Of a stretch of 64,000 nt of DNA, positions 34,073-42,721 are shown in pieces. A program made the translations under genes and the position numbers. The DNA lies in assembly GCA_016124975.1 (NCBI GenBank), contig WGMP01000002.1:41012-105011 (forward strand), given 5' to 3'. This stretch comes from Phycisphaera sp. (GTDB taxonomy: Bacteria > Planctomycetota > Phycisphaerae > Phycisphaerales > SM1A02). A model generated the notes under the pieces. That model searched no databases and was not told the origin of the DNA. It was given only the letters and a program-made list of their open reading frames with translations. Each line of letters starts with the position of its first letter. Within the stretch, counting starts at the first letter, position 1.

Positions 34073-37000
34073 CCTGTGCTCCTTTCCGTCGGGCGTGGCG
34101 CGAGGCCCTTGCCCATGATGCGGACCGCGGCGTGGAGATCGCCCGCGACCTGCGCGCTTGCCGAAGCGGCGTTCGCGCGCGCGCGCCGCGCCTCGAGCAG
34201 GATCGCCTCGACCTCGGAGCGGAGCACGGGCTGCCGCGCCACCGTGAGCAGCGCCGCGTAGTCCACGACCGCCGCCGACTCGGCCGTCATGCGCTGCGCG
34301 GCAGAGCGGGCGATGGAGCGCCGCGCCGTGCGCTGTCGTTCGATCTCGCCAAGCCCCGCGGGGAACGGCTCCGCGAGGAACTTGCCGCGCGCCTCCTCGC
34401 GCATCGCGTCGACGAGCGTGGCGAGGGCCACCTCCGCGCGGGCCGAGACAAGCGCTGCGGCCGTGCGGTCGAAGCGCGGCGCGAGGTCGCTCGCGATCGC
34501 GGCGATCTCCGCCGCGGCGGCATCGACTCCGTGGCGCGGCCCGTCCTCGAGCTCGAAGAACCGCGCGAGGATCCGCTCGCGCGCGAGGGGCTGCCAGTTC
34601 GGGCCTGAGTAAACCTCGCCGAGCAGCCGCGACATCGCCTCCGCCGCCGAGGGCCCTCCGGTGTCGACGAGCTGGTCGAGCGCCGCGAGCAGCACGGTCG
34701 GGCCGGAGGAGAATCGATCGGAAAGGACGGTCGCTGCCAGCTCCCGGGGCTCGGCTTGTGCGCCGCGCATCGCCTCGAAGACGAGCGCGCGTGCATCGAG
34801 CGGGCCGAGATCGCCCGCAGCGGGCCGCGACTGAAGGCCTCGCAGTGCCTGCAGCCTGCGGGCGACATCGCGCCCCGCCGCCTGCATCTCCGCCGCGAAC
34901 TCGCCGTCACCGATTCCAGCGGCGGGCAGCCCGACGCGCGCGCCGCCTGGAGAGATGTTCCACTCGTCGTCGTTGCGCTTGACGAGGCTCTCGACCGCGA
35001 GGATCGCCGACTGCGCCGCCTTGTCGTCGCCTGATTCGAAGACGCGCGCCGTGCGAAGAAGCGCGAGCGAGATGGCCGCCCGTCGAAGGTTGAGGTCTGC
35101 GCGCTCGGTGCGCTGCGCGGCAACGCCATCGACGAACTGCTGCCACTCCGCGAGCCGTGTCTTCTCGACGAGGACCGCCTCGCCCGCCGTGGTCGCCGCG
35201 AGCCGCGGGAACGCCGCGATGACGCGCTCGGCGAGGGCCGTGCGCGCAGGAGGCGCTGCGTTCGTCGCCATCACGAGATCGGGGCCGAACCACGCGATCC
35301 CGAGATCCTGGTCGAGAAGGCTCGTGAAGGCCCAGATCCGCGCGGGCGGGATCGACGCGTCGACGATCCACGCCGCGAGCGCGTCGCGCACCGACTCGGG
35401 GTCGCGGCCGCGGCCCGTGAAGTCGAGGATCTGGATGGCGTAGCCGAGGAAGTCGACGAGGACGCCGGGCGTGTCGATCGCGCCAGGCGCGCGCAACGCG
35501 GCGTCGATCGCTGCGCGGGCGAGCTGGTTGCGCATCTCGACGGTCGGCCCGAGCGCGTCCACCGCCTCGGCCCATCGCGACGCGGCCTCGAGGTCGAGCG
35601 TGCCCACCGCGAGCCCCTCCGCAAGTGCGGGGACATCGCGCATGAGGACGCTCGCAGCGCCCGCGGCGAACGGATCGGTGATCTCGCCGCGCGGAATCGG
35701 CAGCGAACGGAGCCGCAGTTCCTCTCGCGCCGCCGCCGCGACCTCGGGAGGCTGCAGCGGATCGAGCGCGATCGTGGCGAGGAGTCCCGCTCCGAACGCG
35801 GCGCGCCAGGTGCGCTGCCACGGGGTGCGCCCCGCGGCCGCGGCGTCGCGGATGTCGCCCGGAACACCCTGCATCGCGTTCCTGATCGCGTCGCCATCGC
35901 GGAGTTCGCGCGCGGCGCGCTCGACGAGCCCGATGAGCTCATCCCGGTACGCACCGCCCGCGGGCCATGCGTCGGCCGCCGCCGAGAGCGAGCCCGCGAA
36001 ACCGAGCACATCCGCGGCCGCAGGCTTCCCTTCCGTGCCGCGCGCGGCCTCGAAGAGGCTCTCCGCGCCCTCGAGCCAGCTGGCGCCACGGCTTGCGGCC
36101 TCGACGACCGCCCGCGGCGTCGATGACGGAATGAAGCCGGGCGGGCGCGGGTACTTCGCGGGGGCCGCGAGCGCCGCGATTGGTCCCGTGGCCGCGCCGT
36201 TGGCGTCGCGGTCCACCTCCGCGGGCGCGACCGCGGCGGACTCGGGGACCGTGGTCGCCGTCCCAGCGACGAGCGCCTCGTCCGCCGCATCGTCGCCGCC
36301 ACCGCCGAAGAAGATCATCGCAAGCACGCCGACCCACGACAGCGCGAACACCACGAAGACGATCGCGAGGCGCTGCTGCGAGGCGCGGCTTCCGCTTCCG
36401 ACCTCCTCGCGGAGCACGCGGTCGATCCGCTCGAAGACGCGCTCGACCGCGCCTTCCGCCGCATCGACGCGCCCGATGCGCGATGGCGCGAGATAGGTGG
36501 CGCGCGCCGTCGACCCGACCGCGCCCATCGCGCCGCGCAGGCCGTCGCCCTCGGCTAGGAAGCGCGTGAGCCCGAGCACGACGCGGTTCAGGTCCGCGAC
36601 AGAGACGCCGTGGTCCTCCGCGACGATCGCAAGACGCTTCGCGCTCGTCGCGTTCCATCCGCCGCTCACGACGAGCACCGCGAGCGCGAGACGGTCGAAC
36701 TCCGTGAGATCCTCGGCGGAGAGGCCCGAGCCACCTCGACGGATCGCCTTGGGCGCGACAACGACGGCCTTCGGAGCGGCGGAGCCGACGGCGCCCGTGT
36801 TCTCCGCGCCGGGCCTCACCCCGCCCTGCGCCGACAGGTTGCGTGCGGCGCGGCGCGCGGCGTTCGGGTGGAGCGGTCCGCGCCCCTCGAGCGCGACCGC
36901 GGCCTGCAGGCGGTCCGCGGCGCCCTCGAGGTGCGCGAGAAGTCGCCGCGCCTCGGGGCTCCCCGAAAGCGGATGCCGCGCGACCTCGTCGCCCCGTCGC

Positions 37001-37134
37001 TCGAGTGCGGCCTCGATCTGCCCGCTCTTCAATGGCCCCTCGTCGGGAAGACCGAGGAGCGCGCGATCGTCGGGCGCTCCCTCGAGCCCGAGGAACCGAC
37101 GCTCGGCCGATCGCGCATCGTTCGGGCGGCTCAT
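34069..37134 (-). CDS. Large single-pass membrane protein with helical periplasmic domain
   Basis: The 1021-residue protein has a cytoplasmic N-terminus of about 255 residues, one transmembrane helix (about 256-277, LAIVFVVFALSWVGVLAMIF), and about 740 periplasmic residues that are almost all Ala/Leu/Arg helices. The first 85 residues (LLGLPDEGPLKSGQIEAALE and HPLSGSPEARRLLAHLEGAA) look like the degenerate J-domain-like helical module of some planctomycete proteins. A second cytoplasmic helical segment spans about 140-195. Function is unknown. It has 4-bp overlaps with both neighbours. The topology suggests that it links a cytoplasmic signal to the ExbBD-vWA envelope complex; this is inference. 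Confidence 0.75.
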   Translation of the reverse strand: MSRPNDARSAERRFLGLEGAPDDRALLGLPDEGPLKSGQIEAALERRGDEVARHPLSGSPEARRLLAHLEGAADRLQAAVALEGRGPLHPNAARRAARNLSAQGGVRPGAENTGAVGSAAPKAVVVAPKAIRRGGSGLSAEDLTEFDRLALAVLVVSGGWNATSAKRLAIVAEDHGVSVADLNRVVLGLTRFLAEGDGLRGAMGAVGSTARATYLAPSRIGRVDAAEGAVERVFERIDRVLREEVGSGSRASQQRLAIVFVVFALSWVGVLAMIFFGGGGDDAADEALVAGTATTVPESAAVAPAEVDRDANGAATGPIAALAAPAKYPRPPGFIPSSTPRAVVEAASRGASWLEGAESLFEAARGTEGKPAAADVLGFAGSLSAAADAWPAGGAYRDELIGLVERAARELRDGDAIRNAMQGVPGDIRDAAAAGRTPWQRTWRAAFGAGLLATIALDPLQPPEVAAAAREELRLRSLPIPRGEITDPFAAGAASVLMRDVPALAEGLAVGTLDLEAASRWAEAVDALGPTVEMRNQLARAAIDAALRAPGAIDTPGVLVDFLGYAIQILDFTGRGRDPESVRDALAAWIVDASIPPARIWAFTSLLDQDLGIAWFGPDLVMATNAAPPARTALAERVIAAFPRLAATTAGEAVLVEKTRLAEWQQFVDGVAAQRTERADLNLRRAAISLALLRTARVFESGDDKAAQSAILAVESLVKRNDDEWNISPGGARVGLPAAGIGDGEFAAEMQAAGRDVARRLQALRGLQSRPAAGDLGPLDARALVFEAMRGAQAEPRELAATVLSDRFSSGPTVLLAALDQLVDTGGPSAAEAMSRLLGEVYSGPNWQPLARERILARFFELEDGPRHGVDAAAAEIAAIASDLAPRFDRTAAALVSARAEVALATLVDAMREEARGKFLAEPFPAGLGEIERQRTARRSIARSAAQRMTAESAAVVDYAALLTVARQPVLRSEVEAILLEARRARANAASASAQVAGDLHAAVRIMGKGLAPRPTERSTG

Positions 37135-39836
37135 GGCGCTCCTCCAGCGGGAGTCTGCTCGGGCGGCAGCCCGCGCTCGATCTCGAGGATGCTGTCCCGC
37201 ACCGCAGGCGGCCCGAGCTCAGGATAGAGCGCGCGGAACTGCGCGATCACAGCGCGCGCCCGCGCGGGGTCGAGCGCCGCGAGCACGCGAATCTGGTCGA
37301 CCTTCGCCGTGAACCACGGCTCGCTGCGAGGCGGCAGCCCACCGACGAGCGCGCGCAGGCGCTCCGCCGCGCGCTCGAGGTCCCCTGCGCGCTCGCTGCA
37401 GAGCGCGGCCGCACGCAGGAGCGTCGCGTCGCGCGGAGAGCGCTCCAGGAGCGCGTCGGCGATCGCGATGCCGCGTCGCCCCTCCTCGGGGTCGGACGAC
37501 CCGCGCAGAAGCTCGACGCGCGCATCGAGCGCGACGCGCGCAAGATCGAGGAGCGCACGGTCCGCGTCCTTCGCGCCGAGCGCAGCCGCCACGCCGCCCG
37601 CGCGCTCGAAGATTGCGTCGCCCGCACGCACGATCGTGGCCACGAAGCCGCCGCGTTCGGGTGCGTCCTCAGCCGCCGCGCGCCGGCGCGCCTCCGCTCC
37701 GCGGATTGCAAGCCGCAGCGCGGCCTCGGCCCACAGCGCCGTCGCCTCGGGCTTCTCGAAGGGCGCAAGCGCGGCCTCGACATCCGCCCATCGGTTCGAA
37801 TACATCGCGAGCTGCAGGCGCCTGTACGCAAGCTCCTCGTCGGCCTCGCGCAGGTCGAACGCGCCCGACGCACCCGCCCTTGCGAGGCTCTCGAGCAGGC
37901 TCGCGGCGAGGCGCGTGTCGCGGATCTCGGTCGCAAGCGTCACCTCGAGCGCCTGCCGCGCGATCGCGGGGCTTCCCGCGGGAAGGCCCGTCTCCTCGTC
38001 GACGGGAAGCTCGGCGAGCACCTCGATGTATCGCCGCGCCGTCTCGACGCGCGGCGCATTTCCGCCTCGGAACACGCGGTAGAGCGCGAAGACGGCCTGC
38101 CTCCGCGACGAGAGCCACTCGGGGCTGTCGGGCTTCACGCGCAGCAGTTCCTCGATGTCGGTCGCATCAGGCGACGCGGAGAGCGCCACCTTGCGCACGA
38201 GGAGCTCGGGCACATGGTCGCTGCCCGGGAAGCGCGAAAGAAACGCGTCGATGCGCGCCACGAGGTCGGCTTCGATCTTCGCGCGCTCGGCGGGATCCGT
38301 CGCCTGGCCGCGGGCGTCATCGATGCAGGCGATGGCGACGCGCGACGCGGTCTCGGCGCGCGCGCCCACGCGCTCGTCCGCCACGGCGTCGAAGGCGCGT
38401 GCGGCCTCCGCATACTCGCCCGCTCCGCGCAGGCTCCACGCGCGCATCTCGCGGCAGGCTGTCGCGGCATCGGGGAACGAGGCCGCGTCGCCTGCGGCGA
38501 GCGCGGCGCCGAGCGCGTCCGCCGAGGCCTGCGCCGCGGCGCGCACATCGGGCGCCGCGAGGCGCTCCGCGTCGGACCCCGCCTCCGCGATCGCGGCCCG
38601 CGAATCCTCGTAGAGCCGCAGCGCGCGCACATAGAGCGGCACGAAGGAGTCGGTGTCTTCGCCGAGGATGGGGTCGCCGTATCGCGTGACCAGCGCGCGA
38701 ATCGCGGCGAGGTCGCGCGCCGCGGCGAGTTGCGCCAGCGCCTCGCGGCGAAGGAGCGCCGCCTCGGGGCTCGTGCCGCCGTCCTCGACGCTCCGCGCCA
38801 CCGCGATGCGCGCCCAGTTGCCGATGTCCTCGCGGCCCGAGAGCCGCGCGAACGACTTGCGAGCCGACTCGAATCCGCCGCCGTCGAGCGCGGCGACCAT
38901 CTTCCATCCGTCAATCGAGTCGCGGATCGAAGCGACGGCCTCGCGCGACTCGAGGAGCGCGAGCCAGCGCACGGCCTCTGCGTGCCCGTCGAGCCGCGCC
39001 TTCACGAGCGCCAGGCCGAGGATCGCGCTCGCGAAGGCCTCCTCGCGGCGAAGGTCTTCCGACACGTCGGCGGGCGCGAGCTGCCCGTCGCGCGCACCGA
39101 GCATGTCGCCGAAGAGAACCCTCGCCTGCTCGAGATCGGGCTTCGTGCGCGCGAGCCATCCCTTGTAGAGCAGGCTCCACGCAGCGAGGAAGCGGGCCTG
39201 CCCAGCGAGCGAGCGCTCCTCCGAGAGCTGCTCCTCGAGGATGTCGCGGCCGAGGCCGTCGCTCCGGTCGAGGCGACGGTCGATCGCCTTCACGCGCTCG
39301 TCGGCGCGGAGCGCGATGCGCTGGAGTTCCGCTGCCTGCGCCTCGAGCGTCGACGCGGCGCGCGCGCCGTCCGCGGCGATTCCGGCACGGATCGACTCCG
39401 CCGTGCGCGCGGCGGCGCGGTAGCGCGTGCGCGCCGCGGCAAGGCGCAGCTGGTCGCCGCGCGTCGTGTCGATCGAGGCGACGAGCGCGTCGGCACGAGC
39501 GAGGAGCCGCTCCTGCGCGGGCCCTTCCGCAGAGTCGTCGAGCATGCGCGCGACGAGCGTGGCGAGGCGCTCGAGATGCGCCGCGCGCACCTCGCCCTCG
39601 GACGCGCGCGCGAGTTCCTCGAGCCTGCGCACCGAGAGCTCGTCGAGGCCGCGCGACTCGAGGTACTCGAGCGTGTCGTCCGCGCGCGCAGGCGTCGCGA
39701 GGCCCGCAGGCGCCACGACGCCCGCAGGCGCCACGACGCCCGCAGGCGCCACGACGCCCGCAGGCGCCACGACGCCCGCGGCAAGCGCGAGCGCGGCGGC
39801 GAGGGCGAGGATGGGCCTGTCAGTTCGCGGGCACAT
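37131..39836 (-). CDS. Large periplasmic TPR-like protein
   Basis: The 901-residue protein begins MCPRTDRPILALAAALALAA, then has four copies of the six-residue unit GVVAPA and a likely signal cleavage after ATPARA. The remainder is a long series of helix pairs rich in Ala, Arg, Leu and Glu (for example YRAAARTAESIRAGIAADGA and WSLRGAGEYAEAARAFDAVA), typical of TPR superhelices that scaffold complexes. The frame is open upstream, but the signal peptide fixes the ATG at 39836, inside the end of the second exbD gene (17-bp overlap). A scaffold role for the ExbBD-vWA system is inference. Confidence 0.78.
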   Translation of the reverse strand: MCPRTDRPILALAAALALAAGVVAPAGVVAPAGVVAPAGVVAPAGLATPARADDTLEYLESRGLDELSVRRLEELARASEGEVRAAHLERLATLVARMLDDSAEGPAQERLLARADALVASIDTTRGDQLRLAAARTRYRAAARTAESIRAGIAADGARAASTLEAQAAELQRIALRADERVKAIDRRLDRSDGLGRDILEEQLSEERSLAGQARFLAAWSLLYKGWLARTKPDLEQARVLFGDMLGARDGQLAPADVSEDLRREEAFASAILGLALVKARLDGHAEAVRWLALLESREAVASIRDSIDGWKMVAALDGGGFESARKSFARLSGREDIGNWARIAVARSVEDGGTSPEAALLRREALAQLAAARDLAAIRALVTRYGDPILGEDTDSFVPLYVRALRLYEDSRAAIAEAGSDAERLAAPDVRAAAQASADALGAALAAGDAASFPDAATACREMRAWSLRGAGEYAEAARAFDAVADERVGARAETASRVAIACIDDARGQATDPAERAKIEADLVARIDAFLSRFPGSDHVPELLVRKVALSASPDATDIEELLRVKPDSPEWLSSRRQAVFALYRVFRGGNAPRVETARRYIEVLAELPVDEETGLPAGSPAIARQALEVTLATEIRDTRLAASLLESLARAGASGAFDLREADEELAYRRLQLAMYSNRWADVEAALAPFEKPEATALWAEAALRLAIRGAEARRRAAAEDAPERGGFVATIVRAGDAIFERAGGVAAALGAKDADRALLDLARVALDARVELLRGSSDPEEGRRGIAIADALLERSPRDATLLRAAALCSERAGDLERAAERLRALVGGLPPRSEPWFTAKVDQIRVLAALDPARARAVIAQFRALYPELGPPAVRDSILEIERGLPPEQTPAGGAP
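39706..39777. repeat. 18-bp in-frame tandem repeat inside a signal peptide
   Basis: Four perfect 18-bp copies (GCAGGCGCCACGACGCCC on the plus strand; starts 39706, 39724, 39742, 39760) encode GVVAPA four times, on the minus strand, within the signal sequence of the 901-residue TPR-like protein. Unit length is a multiple of three, so copy-number change would lengthen or shorten the signal peptide without a frameshift. Confidence 0.95.
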
Positions 39837-40227
39837 AGGTGACTGCCTCAAATCCCGCGTCGCGGGCGCACTGGATGGCCGCGGCCGCCGCTGCGACCTC
39901 GACGCCTGCGTGGACACGCACGAAGAGACCCTTCTCGCGCGGCAGCGGATCGAGCGCCGCGACAAGTTCGGCGCGGGTCTCCAGATCGACGGAACCAAGC
40001 CTGAAGACGGGGACGCCATCGACGCGGAGGACCTCGAGAACCTGCGGCTCGAGGTCATCCTGGACATCGGTCCCCTGCTGGACGCGGAGGTTCGGGGAGA
40101 GCTTCGCTTCGTTCACGCCTGAGCCTGTTGTGATGACGAAATAAGCAAGCAGGAGGAAGGTCACGTCGATCATCGACGCGAGACTGATCTCGGGCTTGCG
40201 GTCGTCGGTCTTTCGCTGGAAGCGCAT
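39820..40227 (-). CDS. exbD: ExbD/TolR-family protein (second copy)
   Basis: The 135-residue protein has one N-terminal transmembrane helix (SLASMIDVTFLLLAYFVITT) with the conserved membrane aspartate, then a periplasmic domain of about 90 residues ending in AAAIQCARDAGFEAVTYVPAN. It is the proton-channel partner of ExbB. Compared with the first copy, the TM motif reads LASMIDV rather than MTPMIDI, and the periplasmic part differs, so the two are not recent duplicates; a heterodimer is possible. It starts 1 bp after the first exbD stop and overlaps the TPR gene by 17 bp. Confidence 0.9.
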   Translation of the reverse strand: MRFQRKTDDRKPEISLASMIDVTFLLLAYFVITTGSGVNEAKLSPNLRVQQGTDVQDDLEPQVLEVLRVDGVPVFRLGSVDLETRAELVAALDPLPREKGLFVRVHAGVEVAAAAAAIQCARDAGFEAVTYVPAN

Positions 40228-40228
40228 C

Positions 40229-40651
40229 TCAGCGCCCCCTTTCGGTGGCGAGGCGAACGCCCGCAAGCCCGCGTCCGCTGAGCCGGCGGAAGACCTCGTT
40301 GAGCCGCGCCGCGTCGCAGGCGCGGTCGGCGCGCACGAGCGGCTTGAGCCTGTCGGCCCCGCCCGCCACGCGGATCGCCTCGTCGACGAGCGCGTCGAGC
40401 CCCTCGAGCGACACCTCCGCGTCGTTCACCACGAGCGACCCGTCGGCGAGCACGTTGATCGTGAGCCCCGCGAACTCGCGGTCGGGCGTCGTCTCGCCGG
40501 GCTCCTTGGGGAGATCGAGCTTCGCGCGCGTCTGCTCGGCCATCTGCGCCGTCACGAGGAAGAAGATGAGCAGCTGGAAGACGATGTCGATCATCGGCGT
40601 CATGTCGACGCCGAGCGGCCGCTTCTTGCTGCGTGACGGGGTGAACTGCAC
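40229..40651 (-). CDS. exbD: ExbD/TolR-family protein (first copy)
   Basis: The 140-residue protein has a basic N-terminus (PSRSKKRPLGVD) and the canonical TM motif MTPMIDIVFQLLIFFLV with the proton-carrying aspartate. The periplasmic domain contains GLTINVLADGSLVVND and LVRADRACDAARLNEVFRRL, as in ExbD. It starts with GTG, 60 bp after exbB, and is followed by the second exbD after 1 bp. Confidence 0.93.
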   Translation of the reverse strand: MQFTPSRSKKRPLGVDMTPMIDIVFQLLIFFLVTAQMAEQTRAKLDLPKEPGETTPDREFAGLTINVLADGSLVVNDAEVSLEGLDALVDEAIRVAGGADRLKPLVRADRACDAARLNEVFRRLSGRGLAGVRLATERGR

Positions 40652-40711
40652 GGTTCCTGCCTTGTCGGTGCTTGGTCTGGGCGCGATGAACGGGTTCGGG
40701 GCGGCGGCGCG

Positions 40712-41470
40712 TCAGCCCGCGGCACCACCCTTGCGCGCGCTTCGCTCGACGAGGGTCACGATCTCCTCGGCGCCCGCCGCGCATTCGCCCGCGAGCGCGT
40801 CGACGCGGTTGCGCAGGTAGCCGTAGATCGACACGCACGGAATCGCGACGACGAGGCCCTGGAAGGTGGTGATGAGGGCGACGGAGATGTTCGCGGCCAG
40901 CGCCTCGTAGTAGTTCGCGCTGTTCGCGGCGCCCGCGGCCACCGTGTCGAAGGCACCGATCATCCCCTGCACCGTGCCGAGCAGCCCGAGGAGCGGCGCC
41001 ACCGCGCCGATCGTCGCGATCACATCCATCGTGCGGTAGAGCTTCGCGGTCTCCTCGGCGCCCGCCTCCTCCATCGCGGCCTTGATCTCGAAGGCGCCGA
41101 ACGGCGAGCGAAGGAACCGCTTCAGGCCCGACCCGACCACGCGGAGGTAGTAGCAGTCGTTGGCGGGGAGCGTCGCATACTCGAGCGCGCCCTCGAGGTC
41201 GCCGCGCTCGACCATCTCCTGCGTCGCGCGGATCTTGTCCGCGGGCAAGAGCACGCTGCGGCGGATCTGCGTGAAGTGGATCACGACGAACGCGAGCGCC
41301 ACGACGGACAGAAGCACGATGATGTAGCCGATCGGCCCGCCGTCCGTGACGAACTTGAGGAGCGTGCCGCCGCCGCCAGGCTCCTCCTGGAGGAGAAGCG
41401 CCACGAGGCCGCCGCCGCGTCCCGACGCGAATGTGGAGGCGATGATGTCGGACGAGAGAAGGGTCTGCAT
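40712..41470 (-). CDS. exbB: ExbB/TolQ/MotA-family proton channel protein
   Basis: The 252-residue protein has three transmembrane helices: about 46-66 (GPIGYIIVLLSVVALAFVVI), 149-171 (DVIATIGAVAPLLGLLGTVQGM) and 194-218 (ISVALITTFQGLVVAIPCVS). The GLLGTVQGMIGAF and TTFQGLVVAIP motifs define the ExbB/TolQ family that converts the proton gradient into movement of a TonB- or TolA-like partner. No TonB gene with a normal C-terminal domain lies in the window. The only TonB-like anchor nearby is the vWA protein encoded two genes upstream. Confidence 0.94.
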   Translation of the reverse strand: MQTLLSSDIIASTFASGRGGGLVALLLQEEPGGGGTLLKFVTDGGPIGYIIVLLSVVALAFVVIHFTQIRRSVLLPADKIRATQEMVERGDLEGALEYATLPANDCYYLRVVGSGLKRFLRSPFGAFEIKAAMEEAGAEETAKLYRTMDVIATIGAVAPLLGLLGTVQGMIGAFDTVAAGAANSANYYEALAANISVALITTFQGLVVAIPCVSIYGYLRNRVDALAGECAAGAEEIVTLVERSARKGGAAG

Positions 41471-41527
41471 GGGTGGTCCGTGGGTCGGTGTCGTCAGTCT
41501 GTGTCGTCGTTCAGTTCGTCGTTTCGT

Positions 41528-42721
41528 TCATGGCGCGGTCGTCGTCGAGGTCGTCGGACGCGCCTGTGCGCCGACATTTCGTGAGAGCCGCTCGTCGCGC
41601 AGCGACTCGAGCCGCGCAGCCAGCGCCTCGTTGCCCGCCTCGCGGACGAGTCTCGCCGCCTCCTCGAGTGCATACGCATCGACGAGGCCCGTCCTGTCGA
41701 GGCCCGAGGCAGGAACCGCGAGAAGCTCGATCGCCGCGGACTCAAGCGCCGCAACGCGCGGCTCGCCGTCGGCCACGCCCCGCGCGTCGCGCGCGGCTCC
41801 AGCGCCGATCGCGGCGAGCCGCCACGACGCGAGGAAAGACGGCGGCTCGGGGAACGCACGGTCAAACGCCGCGACGGCGGCCGCGCGCGCACGCGGATCG
41901 GCCGCGACGACGATCGCCTCGATGAGGGCGAGCGCTTGTTCGGCGGGCGCCGCGCCACCAGCCTGCGGCGAGGCCGCACCGGCCACCGTGACGGCGCCTC
42001 CAGCGAGCCTCATGACGCGCGCAAGCCGCATGCCCACCCGCGCGGCGAGCTCGACCGAGGCTGAGCGCGACACGGCAGGGTTGTCGCCGACCGCCACGCC
42101 CGCGCCTTGCTCGCAGAGCTGCACCAACGCCTCGCGCCCATCCTCGGGAATGAACGGCGGAAGCGACGGAAGAAGCCCCGTCGAGTCGTCGAGCACGGCG
42201 CCGAGCGACGGAAAGCGCGATGCCTCGCCATCCGACCCAAGTCGCAGGCACTCGAGCCAAGGCACGACCGACTCGCGCCGATCACCCGCCTCGACCGCGG
42301 AACGGAGGAGCCCCTCCCACACGAGTTGCGCGGTCGGCCCGTCGAGCCCGAGATACCGCGCGCGATGCCGCTCGAGGAGCGGGCGCGCGAGCTCTGCGTC
42401 GCCGCGCTCGATGCGGATGCGCGCGCGCCACAGCTCGACCGCCATCGGCATCATCTCGCTGCCAGGCGCGCGCACGGACGCATCGCCCGCCGAGATGCCG
42501 CGGACGAGGTCCCACGCGACCAGCTCGCGTCGTTCGCCCGTGCGCGCGTCGGGGCTGCGAATCTCGAGTCCCTGCGGAAGCGCCGTCACGACCGAAGCGG
42601 CGAGATCGGGCTCGCCTCCGCGCAGCGACACCGCGTACTGGCCCGCCGCAAAGGGCGAACCTGCCGCCGCAAGCATGAAGCCGACGGCCCACGCGACACT
42701 CGACGCCACGCGCGCCCTCAT
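41528..42721 (-). CDS. Periplasmic helical protein of the ExbBD-vWA cluster
   Basis: The 397-residue protein has a signal peptide (VASSVAWAVGFMLAAAGSPFAAG). The N-terminal 100 residues are beta-rich (YAVSLRGGEPDLAASVVTAL and ELVAWDLVRGISAG), and the rest is helical with TPR-like spacing (LVWEGLLRSAVEAGDRRESV and EQALALIEAIVVAADPRARA). I do not recognise the family. Its start overlaps the stop of the vWA gene by 4 bp (ATGA). It is the link between that gene and exbB (57-bp gap). Confidence 0.72.
   Translation of the reverse strand: MRARVASSVAWAVGFMLAAAGSPFAAGQYAVSLRGGEPDLAASVVTALPQGLEIRSPDARTGERRELVAWDLVRGISAGDASVRAPGSEMMPMAVELWRARIRIERGDAELARPLLERHRARYLGLDGPTAQLVWEGLLRSAVEAGDRRESVVPWLECLRLGSDGEASRFPSLGAVLDDSTGLLPSLPPFIPEDGREALVQLCEQGAGVAVGDNPAVSRSASVELAARVGMRLARVMRLAGGAVTVAGAASPQAGGAAPAEQALALIEAIVVAADPRARAAAVAAFDRAFPEPPSFLASWRLAAIGAGAARDARGVADGEPRVAALESAAIELLAVPASGLDRTGLVDAYALEEAARLVREAGNEALAARLESLRDERLSRNVGAQARPTTSTTTAP

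Noticed and set aside
36843..39842. Open plus-strand frame of 999 codons opposite the TPR-like gene
   Set aside because: The minus-strand gene has a signal peptide and overlapping operon neighbours; the plus-strand frame has neither and is mostly Arg/Ala/Glu.
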